Positions 31,425 through 44,364 of a DNA stretch of 64,000 nt are shown here, in pieces. Every line of letters starts with the position of its first letter. Position 1 is the stretch's first letter. The notes beneath the pieces were generated by a model. The model was not told the DNA's origin, made no database searches, and saw nothing but the letters and a program-made list of their open reading frames with translations. The stretch comes from Tribonema minus (lineage: Eukaryota > Sar > Xanthophyceae > Tribonematales > Tribonemataceae), in the NCBI GenBank assembly GCA_017506865.1, contig JAFCMP010000088.1:1-64000 (forward strand), read 5' to 3'. A program made the position numbers and the translations under genes.

Positions 31425-32948
31425 ACGCGATCCGCCGCCCGACCACCCACGGGACCGCCGTGCCGATGGCCGCCGCCCCGCCGCGCACGCGCCCCCCCCC
31501 CCCGCCCCCCCGCGGGTGGCAACGAGCGCGCGCACGCCCTTCGCCGCGTGCGCGCCTCCGTGCGAGCGCCACACGTGGCACGCCCGCGCCCCGCCTCTGT
31601 CGGCGCGGCGATTTGATACGTGACCGCTGCTGCCGCCGCTGACGCCGCACCAAGCTCCTGGAGTACTCTGTGTGCGCTGCTGCTGTAATCATGAGGGGGA
31701 GGCTGCACATTGTGTCGTCGCCCTCCCCCCCCCCCCCCCCCCCCCCGCCTTTCCCCCACCTACGCGTCATCTGGAAACCGCACCTGCCAACCGCAATTAC
31801 CCTGACCGCGCGGTGCGCCGCCATTACGATACCGCGTGTCTGCGCCTTGATAAACCTCGCCGTGTGCGCGCTGCTGTACATTGGCCATTCGGGAGCAATG
31901 ATAAGCACAGTTGAGTTGCATGTATGTGGGCGGGTGCGTAGCAGGCGCGCGCTAGCGTGCGTGCGTGCGTGAGTGTGTGTGTCGTGTGTGTGTTGCGGCG
32001 GGGCTGCCCCCATCCCCCCCCCCGCCCCCCCCCCCCCTCGCCCCCCCCGCCGCCCAATCTGGCTGGCGCGGCACACATCACGACAGTCCCCCCAAGAATG
32101 CATTATTTACACGGCAGCGGGGCGCGAGGGAGACACGGGGCGGGCATACAGGACAGGACATTTGGATCATTCTGGCAAGCGCAAGCGATTCCCCCAATGA
32201 CATGGCGATTGGTTTGCAGAAGCGCTTGCGAGCGTGGCTCGCGTTGTGTCTCTTGCTGACCATGACTGTGTCGGGTGCTACTGCATGATCAAATGGGCGA
32301 AGTATGGAATAATGCTGCAATCTGTTGTGTGCGCTGCATACCGCCTGCGGCGCTAAAGGGGCGGCGCTGGAAAACGGAGCGGAGCTTTGCATGCTGCGTT
32401 CGTGGGCAACCATGTGACAGCGCGTGCGAAATCTGAACTTAGAAGAGGCGTGGGTGCTGACGTTCTTGTTCAATGCTTCAAAGCGCCTGGTTGGAGAGCC
32501 GTTGGTGCGGCGCATGTCTGCATGAATTGGGCCAAATTGCAGCACTGCTGTGTATGCATGTTTGCCTTGCAGATTTTCACACAGCCAAATTGACATCTAG
32601 ATGTTGTTTTTTGCCACAAACACATGAATGTACTTCATTGTGTCTCTCATTGGTTTGACAATTCGGGACAGTAATGCCTACCGCAGCATCAAAGATGTGC
32701 TTGAGTGTGTGTGTAGTTGTGTGTTGCAAGTTCAAGTTCAAGCAGTGAAAATGTTGACCGGCGGACCCTCGGGCCCTCGGACAAAAGGCGTTGTTGACCA
32801 CCATTTTCTGAATGTTGACCTGGTGCAGTGTGCTTGGGATGACCATGACAACTAGACCTAGGTCTCTCACTGCTACACTCTGCAGTGCCTGCAGCCACCA
32901 GGAGGCCCGCGCATATCTCTCGCAGTGTTGAGACGGAGGCAAGAGCGG
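31394..32948. other. Intergenic, about 1.55 kb, no gene seen
   Basis: Spacer between the kinase stop and the GMC oxidoreductase ATG. It has several C-homopolymer tracts (near 31494, 31728-31746, 32017-32049). Short frames on both strands lack motifs and splice support. Confidence 0.5.
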
Positions 32949-35900
32949 ATGAGTCTCTGCATGGCGCTCGCTGCCCTCACCGTGCTGTCCTGCAGCGACG
33001 CAGCGCCAACACATACCTTCGACTATGTCGTCATAGGTGCAGGTGCCGCAGGATCACTATTGGCAGCGAAACTAGCACAAGCACCAGAAAAGTACACGGT
33101 TCTGCTGCTCGAGGCAGGTCCGCGCACCGATGTGCCAGGCCCGCTGCTGAGCGCAGACGAGCTCAAGTTCTTCTCGGTGCCGGCGCTGTGGGGGCAGAGC
33201 TGCGCCTTCAATGGCGAGCCAGACTGCCCCACGGACTGGGGGCTCCGGTCTGAGACAGGGCCGAACGAGGCCATCAAGGCTCTCTGGTTTGGCAAGAGCA
33301 CGGGTGGCTCCTCTGCGCAGAATGCCATGCAGTACATCAAGGCGAGTGAAGGAGGCTGCATGGCAGCGCAGGCGCTTGCGACGTGATGCCTTGCATAACT
33401 TTGGAACAGCCTATGAATCACAGCTGAGAATTTCCGCCGTCGGTCATGCAGCGTTGCAGCCCTGGAGAGGTCCACTCATCGCGAGCTGCACTAGACCCGG
33501 TGCAACACAGCCTGCCAGCAGCAGCAGCAGCAGCTCCCGCTGCCGCAATACAACAGCGTATGTGTGCGCACCATCCCTCAACACGCACCTCACATATCCA
33601 GACACCTGGGCACCCAGCCCCGCGCTGCCCCCCCCTGATAGCCCTCAGCGCACCGCCACTGCACCAAGTGTCACTCTGCGACTCGCAGACTCGCTCTCCA
33701 GCACGCCTTCGCACTTCGGCCATCCCCCCAGTACAGGTGGCTCGACGCGCCGCTGTGCGCTGTCACATGGCTGCTGGGTGAGGGTTGGAGTCAGGGTGGA
33801 GTTCGGTGCATGCGTATCGCTCTCAAAGCACCGCCGAGTGCGCCCCTTGTCAATGTCACTGTGCCGAGTCTCGCGTCTTCGCGCTCACCGCAATCATGGG
33901 CCCGTCGTTATTCCCCCCTCCCCCCCCCCCCCCCCCCCCCCCCCACAGGGCGCGCGCGCCGACTTCCGCCTGTGGTCCTCCTTCGGCCCCGAGTACGCCG
34001 CACTCTGGAACCCCGACAGGGCGGCGCAGGCCTTCAGGGAGATCGAGGGCGCCGTCCCCGCGCTGCGCGCGCTCAGCCCCGGCACCTACGCCGCCGACGG
34101 TCCCATCGCCGTCTCCGCCCCTCTTTTCGCACAGCCGGGCTTCAAGGACTGGTACGCGGCGGCGTGGGGCGCCGCGGGGCTGCCGCGCGCGCCCGATCAG
34201 AACGGTGCCGGAACGGCGCTCGGCGCGCGCCTCGGCCTCGCCGCCGACAAGTTCACCATCACCGCCGACGGGCGGCGCAGCTACGCCTATGAGGAGCTCG
34301 TCGTGCCGCTGCTGCGGCGCGGCGCGGCGCCCAACTTCAAGCTGGTGACAGGCGCAACGGCGACGCGCATCGCGTTCGGCGGCGGCGACGGCGACGGCCC
34401 GCCCGTCGCGACGGAGGTCGCATTCATGTGGGGCGGGCGCGAGGTGTTCGTCGGCGTCGGCAGGGAGGTTGTCGTGTGCGCGGGCGCCGCGCTGAGCCCC
34501 GCGGTGCTGCTGCGGGTGAGACGCGCGCTCGCGTTGCGTGTGCGCGCGCCAACTTTGAAGTCGTGGCTGACGGCGCATGCGGATACACGTCAGAGCGCAC
34601 ACGCTGCCGCGCGCAATTGCCGCGTCATTCCGCAGCATGCGCCGGGTGCGCAACGAGCCGGCAGCGGCGGCTGCGTGGCGCCGCTGCCGCCGATGCTGCG
34701 CAGCCGCCGATGCTGCGCAGCCGCCGCTGCTGCGCTGCCGCCTGCTGAACTGGTCTCCCCTGCTCAGAACATTGTTTGCCGATCGCGCCCCACTGCGTTC
34801 TGCTTCACGCATGCTCCCGCGCCCCTCACGCGATCTCGCCGCTGCCGAACGCCACACTTGCTGTCAAACGCCGCGCAGAGCGGCGTCGGGCCTGCCGCCG
34901 ACCTCGAGGCCGTCGGCGTGCCCGTGGTGGCGGACAACCCGTACGTGGGACGCGGTCTAACGGACCATCCCACTGCGACACTTTATTACCTGTACAACGG
35001 GGGCACGGACACGTACCTGGACGCCTCCTTGAACCCCGCCCGGGACGCGGAGAACGAGGCGTTGTACACTCAGGTGCGCCGCCGCCGCAGTGTGTCATCG
35101 TGCGCGCGCGCGTATGCGTGCGGGTTCACAGGCTTGTGTCATCTCAGCTATGCATGGCGGGGCATCGGGGCGGTATGCACACCTCTTGCCCTGACGTCAT
35201 CATGACGCGTGCTCTGAGCCACTTGCGTGCGCAGATTCGCACTGCAGCACTTGAGAACCTGGTGCTGAGCCAGCCCTTCATCTCCCCGCGCCGCCGTGAC
35301 CTCCACAGCAGACGCCCGCGCAGGGCCCCCTGACATCTGCCGGCATCGCGTACACCTCCTACCTGCGCTACCCCGGCTACATGACGGCCGCGGACAAAGT
35401 GGGCGAGGATCTCGTCATTGTGAGTGTCACACTTGCCGTCGTGAGTGCCACAGTCGGGGCCCGCCGCATTGTGTGACTGCAAGGCCCGCTGCCGCCCTGG
35501 TGAGGGAGTGCTGTGGAGCGCATCACCTGCGCCTCTCCCGTGCACGTCGCCGTCGGCGCGCGTGCCAGTGGCAGCGCTGCACAAATGCCGCTGCTGCGGG
35601 CGTGAGCAGCGCTTCCGTGGGGGGCGCCGCAGCCCCTTCGGCGTCTTGCTCAGCAGCATCAGTCATTGTGTAGATCTAGTGCTGGAAGCCCCGATCATTC
35701 ATCAGGAGAGCCCCCAAAAAGCTCCTTTTGGAGGCTGGCAGAGCGCTGGCGTCGCGCAAAAAGACCTTCGTCATCTGCCGGCAAATATGCTCACTGATGC
35801 ATGAAGTGCACTGTTTACCCCCTAAATTTATTGCGTTCGCCCAAGACCAGGTATCAGCCTCTACCCCCCCCCCCCTCTCCCTTCGGGGCCGCTGCCAGAG

Positions 35901-38236
35901 GCACGCGTCCACACCTGCGAGCCACAAACGCCAATGCACTCAACCCCCCCCCCCCCCCCCCGCGCTGCGCAGCCGGAGGGGCCCAATCTTGAGATCACGC
36001 CGTCGCAGCTGCTGCGGGAGGGCAACCCCGGCGGCTGCAACTCCACGCCGTGCACGGGGTTCCAGACGATGATCACGGGGCTGCAGCCCGCGAGCCGCGG
36101 CGGCACCGTGACGCTGGCCTCCGCGGACCCCCTGGAGAAGCCCGTGATCCGCGCTGACTTCATCAGCGAGGAGGACGACATCGAGGTGCTCTATCAGGTC
36201 GGTGGGTGCGCGCGACAATCAAGGCTCCCTATCGGGCGGGTGCGCGCGCGACGGCAAGGTTCTCCATCAGGCGAGTGCGCGGGACATCGAGGTCCTCTAT
36301 CAGGAGGGTGGGTGCACGCGTAGGGCGCGGGAGCGGCCGCCGCTGCTGCTGCTGCTGCTGCAGCGCGGCGCCGAGTGGAGGTTCTGGCGTGTGCGGTCCG
36401 AGGCGCGCGCTGCAATGACTGTTGTTTTTGGGTACTGGCAGCGACGACGGCGCGTGATTGGGCAGCGTCCGGCCAATCAGAGGCGATGCTCTGCCGGGCC
36501 ATCACTTGGCGGCGACGCATTGTAAACACTGAGTTGTTGCTGAGGTGCCTGCGATGCTGGGCTCGACGGCGCAGTTGCCTGTTGGCCCTGGAACGGGGCG
36601 TGCGGTGCGCAACCCTGGCACAGGCCAGTGAGTCAGCTCCTGCATCAGTGTCTGTTGGTCTGGGAGCAGGAACTCTCACCTCTCTTGCAACCCAACACAT
36701 CATTGCATTGTACGTGTGGCCAACACATATCATGCGTGAAGTACGCGCAAGTCGCACCGCACGTGCGCCCACCACTCATCCCGCCCACACTAAGCTCGCC
36801 GCCGCCGCCGCCGCCGCCGCTGCCACTGCCGCCGCCGCCGCCGCCGCCGCGCGCAGGGCTTCCTCACGGCGCGCGCGGCCGCGGCGCAGGAGCCCCTCGC
36901 ATCGCTGGCCTTCGAGTCGTACCCCGCGGAGCTGGTGACGGACTACGCGTCCTTCAAGGCGCTCATGCTGCAGGACGACGGCCAGCTGCTGGGCAAGGGC
37001 ACGCACTGGCACGGCAGCTGCCAGCTCGGCCGCGCCGTCGACGCGACGCTGCTCGTCAAGGGCGTGGTGAGTCGCCGCGCGCGCGCGCGCGGGCATGCGG
37101 TAGCGATTCGCTCGCTGCCTTTCACTATAGCCCTAGTTCGAGCCCCAAACCCTTAGGCTACCGCTGAACCTGCCTACGTTAAGTCGTCACCTGCAGCAGC
37201 GTGGCGGCCATGACATGCTCTCGCCGCTGCTTGTGCCGCATGGGGCGGCGCGGGGCGCGTTCTGCGTGTACCTGATTGCGCCAGTTGCTGGTGCTGCTGG
37301 TGCTGCTGCTGCTGCTGCTGCCGCTGCCGCTGCTGCCATGGCCGCTGCTGTTGCTGGCACGATCATTCTTGTGCGGGGTCCCAGTTGCGTGACAGCAGTG
37401 TGTGTTGCCGTGTGCATGCAAACGCGGCGCTGTCTGCTGGTCGCCACTGCTGCAACAGCGCCGTCGCCGCTGCCGCCGCCGCCGCCGCTGCTATTGCTGC
37501 AGCTGGTATGATCATTCATATACGGGATTTCTGGCTGCGCGATGTCAGCAATGTGCAAGGGGGACTGACGGCTGCTGGCGAGCGCTGCCATGCATGCACG
37601 TACACGCGCCGCCACTGCGCCGACTGCGTCACTGCTTGCTTGAGAAGTCACCATCACAGTCCTGAGGATGGTATTGCGGTAAAGGCGCAGCGGCGCGCAG
37701 CGCTGCGCGTGATGGCCGTCCGATGGTCATGCGCAGGCTTCATGTTCAAACAGCCACTGCGTGCTCGCCCCAGTGACGCTGCGGTGCGCGCGCACCAAGC
37801 GCAGCCCCTGCACAGGGCCACGCGAAGCCCGCCATGAACGGCGAGCTCGCGGCTCGCTGCCGCGCCCGTCGCTTCCAATTACAAATGTCCCCGCCACATC
37901 CCCGCCCGCGTACTTCATGCACCCGTCTGAAGCTGCGCCGCACCATGAACTGCCTCAATCCGCCCCTATACATCTCTATACTTCAAAGTACTTGAAGAAG
38001 CATGTATATATGCCTTGATGCTCATGCCTTGAATCTAATGCGTGCTGCGCGCTGCGCTCTGCTGCGATGCGCTCCGCGCGCAGGCCAACGTGCGCGTCGC
38101 GGACGCGAGCGTCATGCCGCGCATCTCGGCGCGCCCGCAGGCCTCCGTCATGCTGGTGGGGTCCATCGGCGCCGACATCATACTCGCCGCTGCCGCTGCC
38201 GCTGACGCTGCAGCGGCAGCGGAGCCGCCGCCATAG
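32949..38236 (+). CDS. Secreted or organellar GMC-family FAD oxidoreductase (612 aa)
   Basis: Seven exons in phase: 32949-33341, 33949-34515, 34879-35073, 35324-35419, 35973-36197, 36857-37066, 38084-38236. A hydrophobic N-terminus (about residues 1-19) suggests secretion or ER entry. The FAD-binding fold starts with FDYVVIGAGAAGSLLA and LLLEAG. GMC signature 1 is GGSSAQNAMQY. Signature 2 (GAALSPAVLLR joined to SGVGP) is split by intron 2. GPLTSAG and the flavin-associated end VADASVMPRI are present. The active-site region reads THWHGSCQLG, matching the HxxGTCRMG block. Enzymes of this family oxidise alcohols, sugars or choline; the algal fatty-acid photodecarboxylase also belongs here, but I cannot assign a substrate. 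Intron 1 appears to use a GC donor (AAG|GCGAGT), since no GT donor keeps phase. Intron 5 contains a duplicated copy of the exon 5 end. Confidence 0.88.
33920..33944 (+). repeat. 25-nt C homopolymer 5 bp upstream of a 3' splice site (GMC exon 2)
   Basis: Representative of a class. Other C runs just upstream of plus-strand acceptors: 23385-23401 and 23407-23420 (ABC1K exon 7), 28292-28314 (kinase exon 3), 35944-35961 (GMC exon 5), 53073-53093 (MFS exon 3), 54639-54659 (MFS exon 5). The minus-strand LRR-like gene has the equivalent as a G run near 42943-42958, upstream of its exon at 42928. They act as polypyrimidine tracts by position. Confidence 0.8.
36178..36321 (+). repeat. Partial duplication of an exon end and its splice donor in GMC intron 5
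   Basis: The last bases of exon 5 with the donor (about 36178-36217) reappear at about 36282-36321. In the second copy the donor GT has become GA, so it should not splice. Confidence 0.7.
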
Positions 38237-39896
38237 GCGGGCCGCCGCAAGGCTTGAAGTTTCCAGTGGGGAAGCTGTTCCATTCTTAAAAGTGGTGTGC
38301 ATACGGTGCGATCGAGCGCCTCTGTGGAGTGCTGTCCCCCCGTGCGCGTGAAAGTAGACCGCCTAGAGTGCACTGTTGTCCTGATAGTGAGGCGCAACGG
38401 CGATTGGTCTTGGTAAGCCCCTGTTCATAGGTCACAATACCCCCCCTTGTTTTCTGTGCTGTAGGCAGTGCGACAGGCGAGGTCGCTCACAGCCGCGTTC
38501 AGGCCTGCCAGCAATTTGAAATCGCGGCCGTTAGTGTTGAGCATCATTGGAAGAAAGCACATACATGATCGCATGTCTTCAAGTTGAAGTGCGCGTCGAC
38601 CGCACCGCACCGCTCGCGCACTTGGCCGAGCGGCGATGCGTCCAAATACGCTTTCACATTTCATTTTAGCCAGCTTTTGAATAGCCGGTGTGATCAGCAT
38701 CACTGCTCCGTGGCCCTGCCCCTAACAATGGGGGGCTGGGCACTCATCACAGGCGCCACTCTGGCGTGAATCACTATGTCACCGGTGCACAGATCAATGA
38801 GACTATGCGCTTTGCGCTGCATGCACATCGCACACTCACGTGTACTTTCGTACAGGCCACGGTCTGTCCTGCATCATGTACATAGGCACACACATGCACA
38901 TGTGATGTCAATCGAACACGCCACCAGAAGCTGCCTCAACGGTCACAGATATGTACCTGCTCGCCCGACAGTACGATGATAGAGTGCAACCTGTCACCTT
39001 GGAGTGCCCCTGCGTACATGCAGGATCAAATGCACACACACATCCTCTCAGTACTTGCCGCTCGGCCCATGCTCTCGAACTGCTGCAGTCGCGTAAGGGC
39101 ACATGCCGTCATTGTGGCTCACGCACGGGACTGTCTCATCCCCTTATGGCAGTGCTTACTTGCACGTGCGCATCCTTCTGGAATGGCCAAGTCAGTAGTG
39201 GCACATGATTCAGCACCACGCTATCCCCCAATCTTCCAATACAAAGCGCTGAAGCCATGCTGATTGCATGCGCACGCATCTCATTACGATATGCCGCAGG
39301 CGATGCACGTGCACACGATGAGGCTTAATCCTCAAGTGAGAGAGTGTACGCATATGTCTCAGGCATGTGTATTCATTACTGGCCGCGCCACAGGCGTGCA
39401 GCGGTCAATGAAGGAGGAGCCACACGCGGCGCGCTCTGTGAGCTGCGTACACGACATGCTGCGTGCTGATCGTGGTTGTTTAGCATACCGTATGGCCTGC
39501 GCAGCACCGGATGCTTGTATTGCAATCGAATCAACTTGAAGGAGCTACCTAGTGCAGCATATGAATTTGTGCCTTAGACTACTTGAGGGGCTGCCATGAG
39601 CTGTCTCCGCGGCTATGCAACAGGAACCGCGCCACCATTATCTGTGTCAGAGGCGGTGGCCATTCATGCGTCTTTGCGCCGCAATAGCGTGCTGCCGGTA
39701 CGCGCGCTACTTACCCCCGCCTGTCCTATTAATCGTGCCGCGCGTGTAATTCACACATCCTGCGCGATGCGCACTCCGCGCTTCGCTTAGAGCTCGCGCC
39801 TGATGTGAGGCAGACTTGCACACAGGCACTGCGTTTACTGGTAGCGTGCAGCAATGCTCAGCTCTCCTATATACCCCCCCCCCCCCCCCCGCCCAC
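38237..39896. other. Intergenic, about 1.66 kb between convergent genes, no gene seen
   Basis: Lies between the 3' ends of the GMC gene (plus) and the LRR-like gene (minus). It is AT-richer, and a C run at 39874-39890 sits next to the LRR stop codon. A 64-codon plus-strand frame at 39596-39790 has no supporting feature. Confidence 0.5.
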
Positions 39897-42800
39897 CTAG
39901 TACTTGATCGCCACGACGTACTCCCCCATCGATCTGAACAGCGGTGCGCGGTCGGCGGGCGACGGGTCGTCGTAGCACGAGACGCCGCCGAGGTCCAGCA
40001 GGTGCAGCGCCTGCGACACGCGACGTGTAAGCCAATACGGCGAAGAAATGCCGGTTAAGCGGCAGACTTGACAGCTGGCCTGGGCGCCTGCCATGGTACT
40101 AGGATGAGTGCAGTGCGCATGTTGTACGTGCGCGAGTGGTCGGTCATGCAGCAGCGCAGAGGGTCGTCGCGCGCGCCGTCGCGTGCAGCTGTGCCTGCCG
40201 CGGCTCTACTGTACGGGCAGCGCTACTGTAGAGAGTGCAGTGCACGTGTATGTAATAGTGGTCGTTCATAAGCAGGTCAAGAAGTCGCGAGGCGCGGCAT
40301 GTCGTACGAGTGCGCATTGGGGGCGCTGCGGCGGGCTGCGAGACGCCCACGAGCGCAAGCGAGCGTGCAGCGCACATGGTAGCGGCGGCGGCGGCGGCGC
40401 GGGCGCAGCGGGCATAGCAGGCGAGCGCGCAGCGACTGCATGTCTGGACAACGAGCGTGCTGCACCACCACCACCATGATGTTGGCGAGTGGCGGCAAAA
40501 GTGCCCTTGCTGGTGCGCATTTGAAGCGTGAACCACAAGCTCTGGCGTGGCGTGTTGAAAAGGTGCTGCAGGTGCGCATCTGAAGTGCAAAATGTGAGCG
40601 CTGATTTCTTGTGTTGCTCAGAGAAGGCGCCGCATGTGCCGGTCCATCACCATGGTCACCGAGGTGTCGAGTCTACAACACATTCCCCGCAGTGCCTCGT
40701 GAACACAGCGCACGCAGTGCCTCGTGAACACAGCGCATCACTTAATGCAGTGCTGCCCAGCAGCTCGGAGGACGAAGCACGAGCGTTGGCCGTGAGGAGC
40801 GTGGCGCCGATGGCGGCGCGCTGCATAGCGATCCCGTCCAAAGCCATGAATCTAGACCATTCACAGCAATGAATACTTTGAAGTATGAGACGGTGCATAC
40901 CTTCCGCACGGTGGTGGCCGGTACGCCCCCGGCAGCACTGCTCCGCAGCGCAAGCGCCACGCTCAGCATCTGCAAGGGCGCGTGGCAGCGCGTGTGTGAG
41001 AGGGGCGTGCGCCGACGTCACAACGAAGGTACAGGCTGCGTGCCTCGCCAACAGCTCGTGGACTGTGCGCTGAAACGAGCCGCAGAAAACGGCGGCTTTG
41101 ACAGCAGCGCTCAACTGAACAGCTCAACAGCTATGCGCATGCAGCGGCGCTCGCGAGACTGTGGTGCAGGGTTGTATGGTCAAGTGGAGACAGGTTGCAA
41201 GGGGGCATCAATCCCGCGTGCCTGCCTAATTGCCGCCGATCAAGGTTTGTGGGTGTGCGATGCCCGCCATCCGCTGCCGTGGGAGCGGCTTCCGCATGGC
41301 GCCGCGGAGTCTTGCGGTGACCGGGGCGCACTGCACAGGTGCCGAGCATCGCCGCTATACACGCACTGCTGATGCTGGCGAAACATGGACCGGCATAACG
41401 TCAGCAGCATCCGCCGAGCAGCGCTCCACGAAGCGAAGCTGCTGCACCAGTCTTGCAGCAGGTGCGCAACGCTGCGCATTCTCAAGTCCGGAAGTGGCGA
41501 GTACTGCCAATCACAGCACATCTGGGTGCGCACTGGTGTAGCACCGTGTGCGAACGCCTGTTCAAGGGGGGGCACACCACGCGCACCTGCAGCGCAACTC
41601 AGCACAGACGCGGCGCGCACCGCCGATGCTGCACAGACTGCGCCGCAGCATGCGCTCTTTCAAGCGCCGTCGCACGCGATCGGAATGCTGCGCGCAAAAC
41701 TGCCAGCTGCCTTCCCCCCATTACATGAGCACGACATGCCCTCGACCTGCGAGCGCCGCCCTTGCGTGCGCCGGCCGCTTGTCCCCGTGAAGAGCGGCTG
41801 ATCGACCCCTGCGCGAGCACGCACGCACGCAACGCGCTCTTTCTAATACATGAACACTGCGCGCATGCGCACCTGCAGCGAGTCGTCCGACACGCCGCGC
41901 GCGCCGCGCAGGCTCAGCGCGCTGAGCGCTGCCATGCGCGGCATCCACTGGCACAGTGCGCCCATCACGGCGTCGCCGCCGCCGCCGCCGCCGCTGCTGC
42001 CGCCGCCGCCGAAGCTGCAGCCCGAGAAGCTGAGCGCGCCGAGCTGCGGCGCGCCCGTCGCCAGCGCCTCGACCAGCATGCCGAAGGCGGTGCTGACGCC
42101 GCTCGCGGCGCCTGCGGGGCCCACGCCTGCGCACGGCAGCGGGGCGCGGTTGAACGCGCGTTTGTGAGCGTGGCGCGGTGCACTTGTTGCTCAGCGCGTG
42201 TCGGAGGGGTGTTGGGGGCGGGTCCTGCTGATCGCTGATGTGCTTGTTTGTGCAGGTTTGGCGTGTGCCGGTCATCACTTGTTGTTTCCAGCAGCATGAG
42301 CGCTAGCCGCGCGTCGTGGCTGTGCGTGTGCCGCTCGTCCGTCCATCTCATTGGCATGGCGGTGAGCTACGCGCGCTCCATAGATGACTGGTACGGACTG
42401 GTGTTGGCGTACACGTGCAGCGCGGCACCTTACACCGCATCGGGAGCACGGGGCTAAGTTGTGGCCCGCCAAAGCTTCCCCGAGCAACGTCGCAGACGAC
42501 CATCACCTGGTGGGCCTGCCTCCCAGCATACAGAACACAGTAATCCAACGCAGGCAGTACAGGCACACGCGCCGATGCGCACAAGCGAAAAGCGCGTACA
42601 ACATGTAATGACGTTGTCGAGACAAAACCATACTGCAGCAGCACGTCCACGCCGCGTGCAGCTCACAGCGTACACATGCAGCGCAGCCCGCAAGCACATA
42701 GGCAGCGGCAGCGGCGCGCACCTGCGGTGAAGCGCGCCTCCCGCAGCCCCCCGATGTCGGCGTTGGCGAGCGTGAAGGCGCGCAGCGCGGGCGCGCCGCC

Positions 42801-44364
42801 GCCGCCGAGCGCGTGCGCCAGCTGCAGCAGCGGCCGCGACGTCGCCCACATGTAGCACGTGGCGCACGGGCCCGCGGCGCCGCGCAGGTGGAGCTCGCGC
42901 AGCGCGGGCAGGCGGCGCGCGGCGATGCCTGTAGCGCGCGGGGCGGGGGGGGGGGGGGATGGAGCAGCTGCCTGTGTCAGCACGGTCAACGGCAGGGGTG
43001 AGGGAGTATGCGCAGCCGAGGCGCTCTTCACCACGCCGCGAGCCATGCCGACTCCAGCAGCCTGAAATTGATGACATGGTCGCTGGGTAGGTAAGGCCAT
43101 CGTGCCACACACCGCCGGTGAGTTCACAAGGCAGGCGGCCGCGCACGGTCCCATTCGAACGCGCACCGTTCTATTCCGCACGGACCGTCGCCTCACCTGC
43201 GGCGAGAGAGCCCACCCACGACTCCGACAGCGGCACATCGACCTCCAGGCTCTGCAGGCTCGGCAGCGCGGCGTGCGCAAAGAGCAGCGACGGGTCCGCG
43301 TACAGCTTGTCGCCGGCACCGACACCCGCGCCGCCGCCGCTGCCGCCCTCCGGAGTGTGCATGGCCAGGTGCAGCGCCTGCACCGCGTCCTGCACGGCAG
43401 CGAGCGAGCGCGCGCGATGGGGCGCAGGGGCGGGCAGCGGCGCGCAGATGTTGTGGCGGGGCGTGCACAGGTAGGAGCGGGGGGAGGGGGCGGACGAGGG
43501 GGGTGGGGGACGATCGTGGCGGCCTGAATGAAGTCTGCGCGCCGCGATGGATTTCGCCTGCGCTGCGATGACGCCGACGCGCTGATGGTTCTCTGAGCGC
43601 ATGTAGGGTCACACGCACTTGCGAAGCGGGGAGCCGTCTTGCGGTGAGGCACCATTCAACAAGCAAAACGTTTCTTGACACGCAAACCTTGTTTCACGCG
43701 GTAGAAAGGAAAGGGGTGGCATGGCCACGGCGACGCTCAGTAACGGAGCAGAAAGTGGCACATGCATCCACAGCCGCCTTCAACAAGATGAATATCAGCA
43801 AAACAATCCAGTGCACTGGAATCTGGCATGAGTAGCACTTACCCCGAAGTCCTTGCAGGTCGCCAGCGCTGCGACCAGGGCAGGGAAGCAGGGCGTCCTC
43901 ATATCCGGAGCGAGAGTCCATGTGCATTGGACAGTGAAGCCACTCAGGTGTGGCAGCCCGTCCAACAGCATCTTGATGGCATGGAACACCTCCACAACGG
44001 CCTGCATGAACAAAAACAAAGCGCCGTTGGTGTCAAGACACAGGCGCCTGCAGGTAGAACATGCCTTCAGCACTCTAGCTTTCCGTACCTTGTCCGACTG
44101 CACGTGGCTTGGCAGGCTCAAATTCAAGACTGTCACAATATCCTTGTGCGCCTCCACAAAAGCTCGAGCTGTCTCCAGGGCTTGCGCGGGATCGGCCGGC
44201 AACGCCAATTCGGCCAAGGTACCCTCCTGCTCCGTAATAACATCTCCTGAGGTAGTGTGCTCGATGCGGATCTCTGGGCCGCCCAGTGGAGCCGGCAAAA
44301 AATCGGTGTCTACTCTTATGGAGTCCATCTGCTTCGCCACACAGCGAGGTGTTATCTTGTCCAT
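39897..44364 (-). CDS. Leucine-rich-repeat-like protein (3' exons partly uncertain)
   Basis: Exons joined by phase: 44364-44089, 44001-43843, 43389-43197, 42928-42722, 42111-41873, 40969-40901, then an exon starting at 40820 whose donor I cannot place (before the stop at 40656), and a last exon 40010-39897. The start is the first ATG in the frame. From residue ~90 onward the protein shows irregular Leu-rich repeats: LPHLSGFTV, LPSLQSLEV, LPALRELHLRG, PALRAFTLAN, PQLGALSFSG, MAALSALSLRG, and a closing LHLLDLGG. This pattern fits an LRR solenoid of the kind used for protein binding, including F-box partners. I see no F-box and no signal peptide. A 25-bp tandem repeat lies in the uncertain exon. 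Function unknown. Confidence 0.7.
40689..40737. repeat. Tandem repeat, 2 x 25 bp
   Basis: Two copies of GCAGTGCCTCGTGAACACAG followed by CGCA, starting at 40689 and 40714, inside the uncertain seventh exon or following intron of the LRR-like gene. Confidence 0.85.

Noticed and set aside
32949-38236. Assignment of the GMC protein as fatty-acid photodecarboxylase
   Set aside because: Only general GMC features are visible. I could not identify the photodecarboxylase-specific residues, so no substrate is claimed.
39596-39790. 64-codon plus-strand frame in an intergenic region
   Set aside because: Reasonable composition but no motif, no splice partner and no homologous context. Not supportable as a gene.
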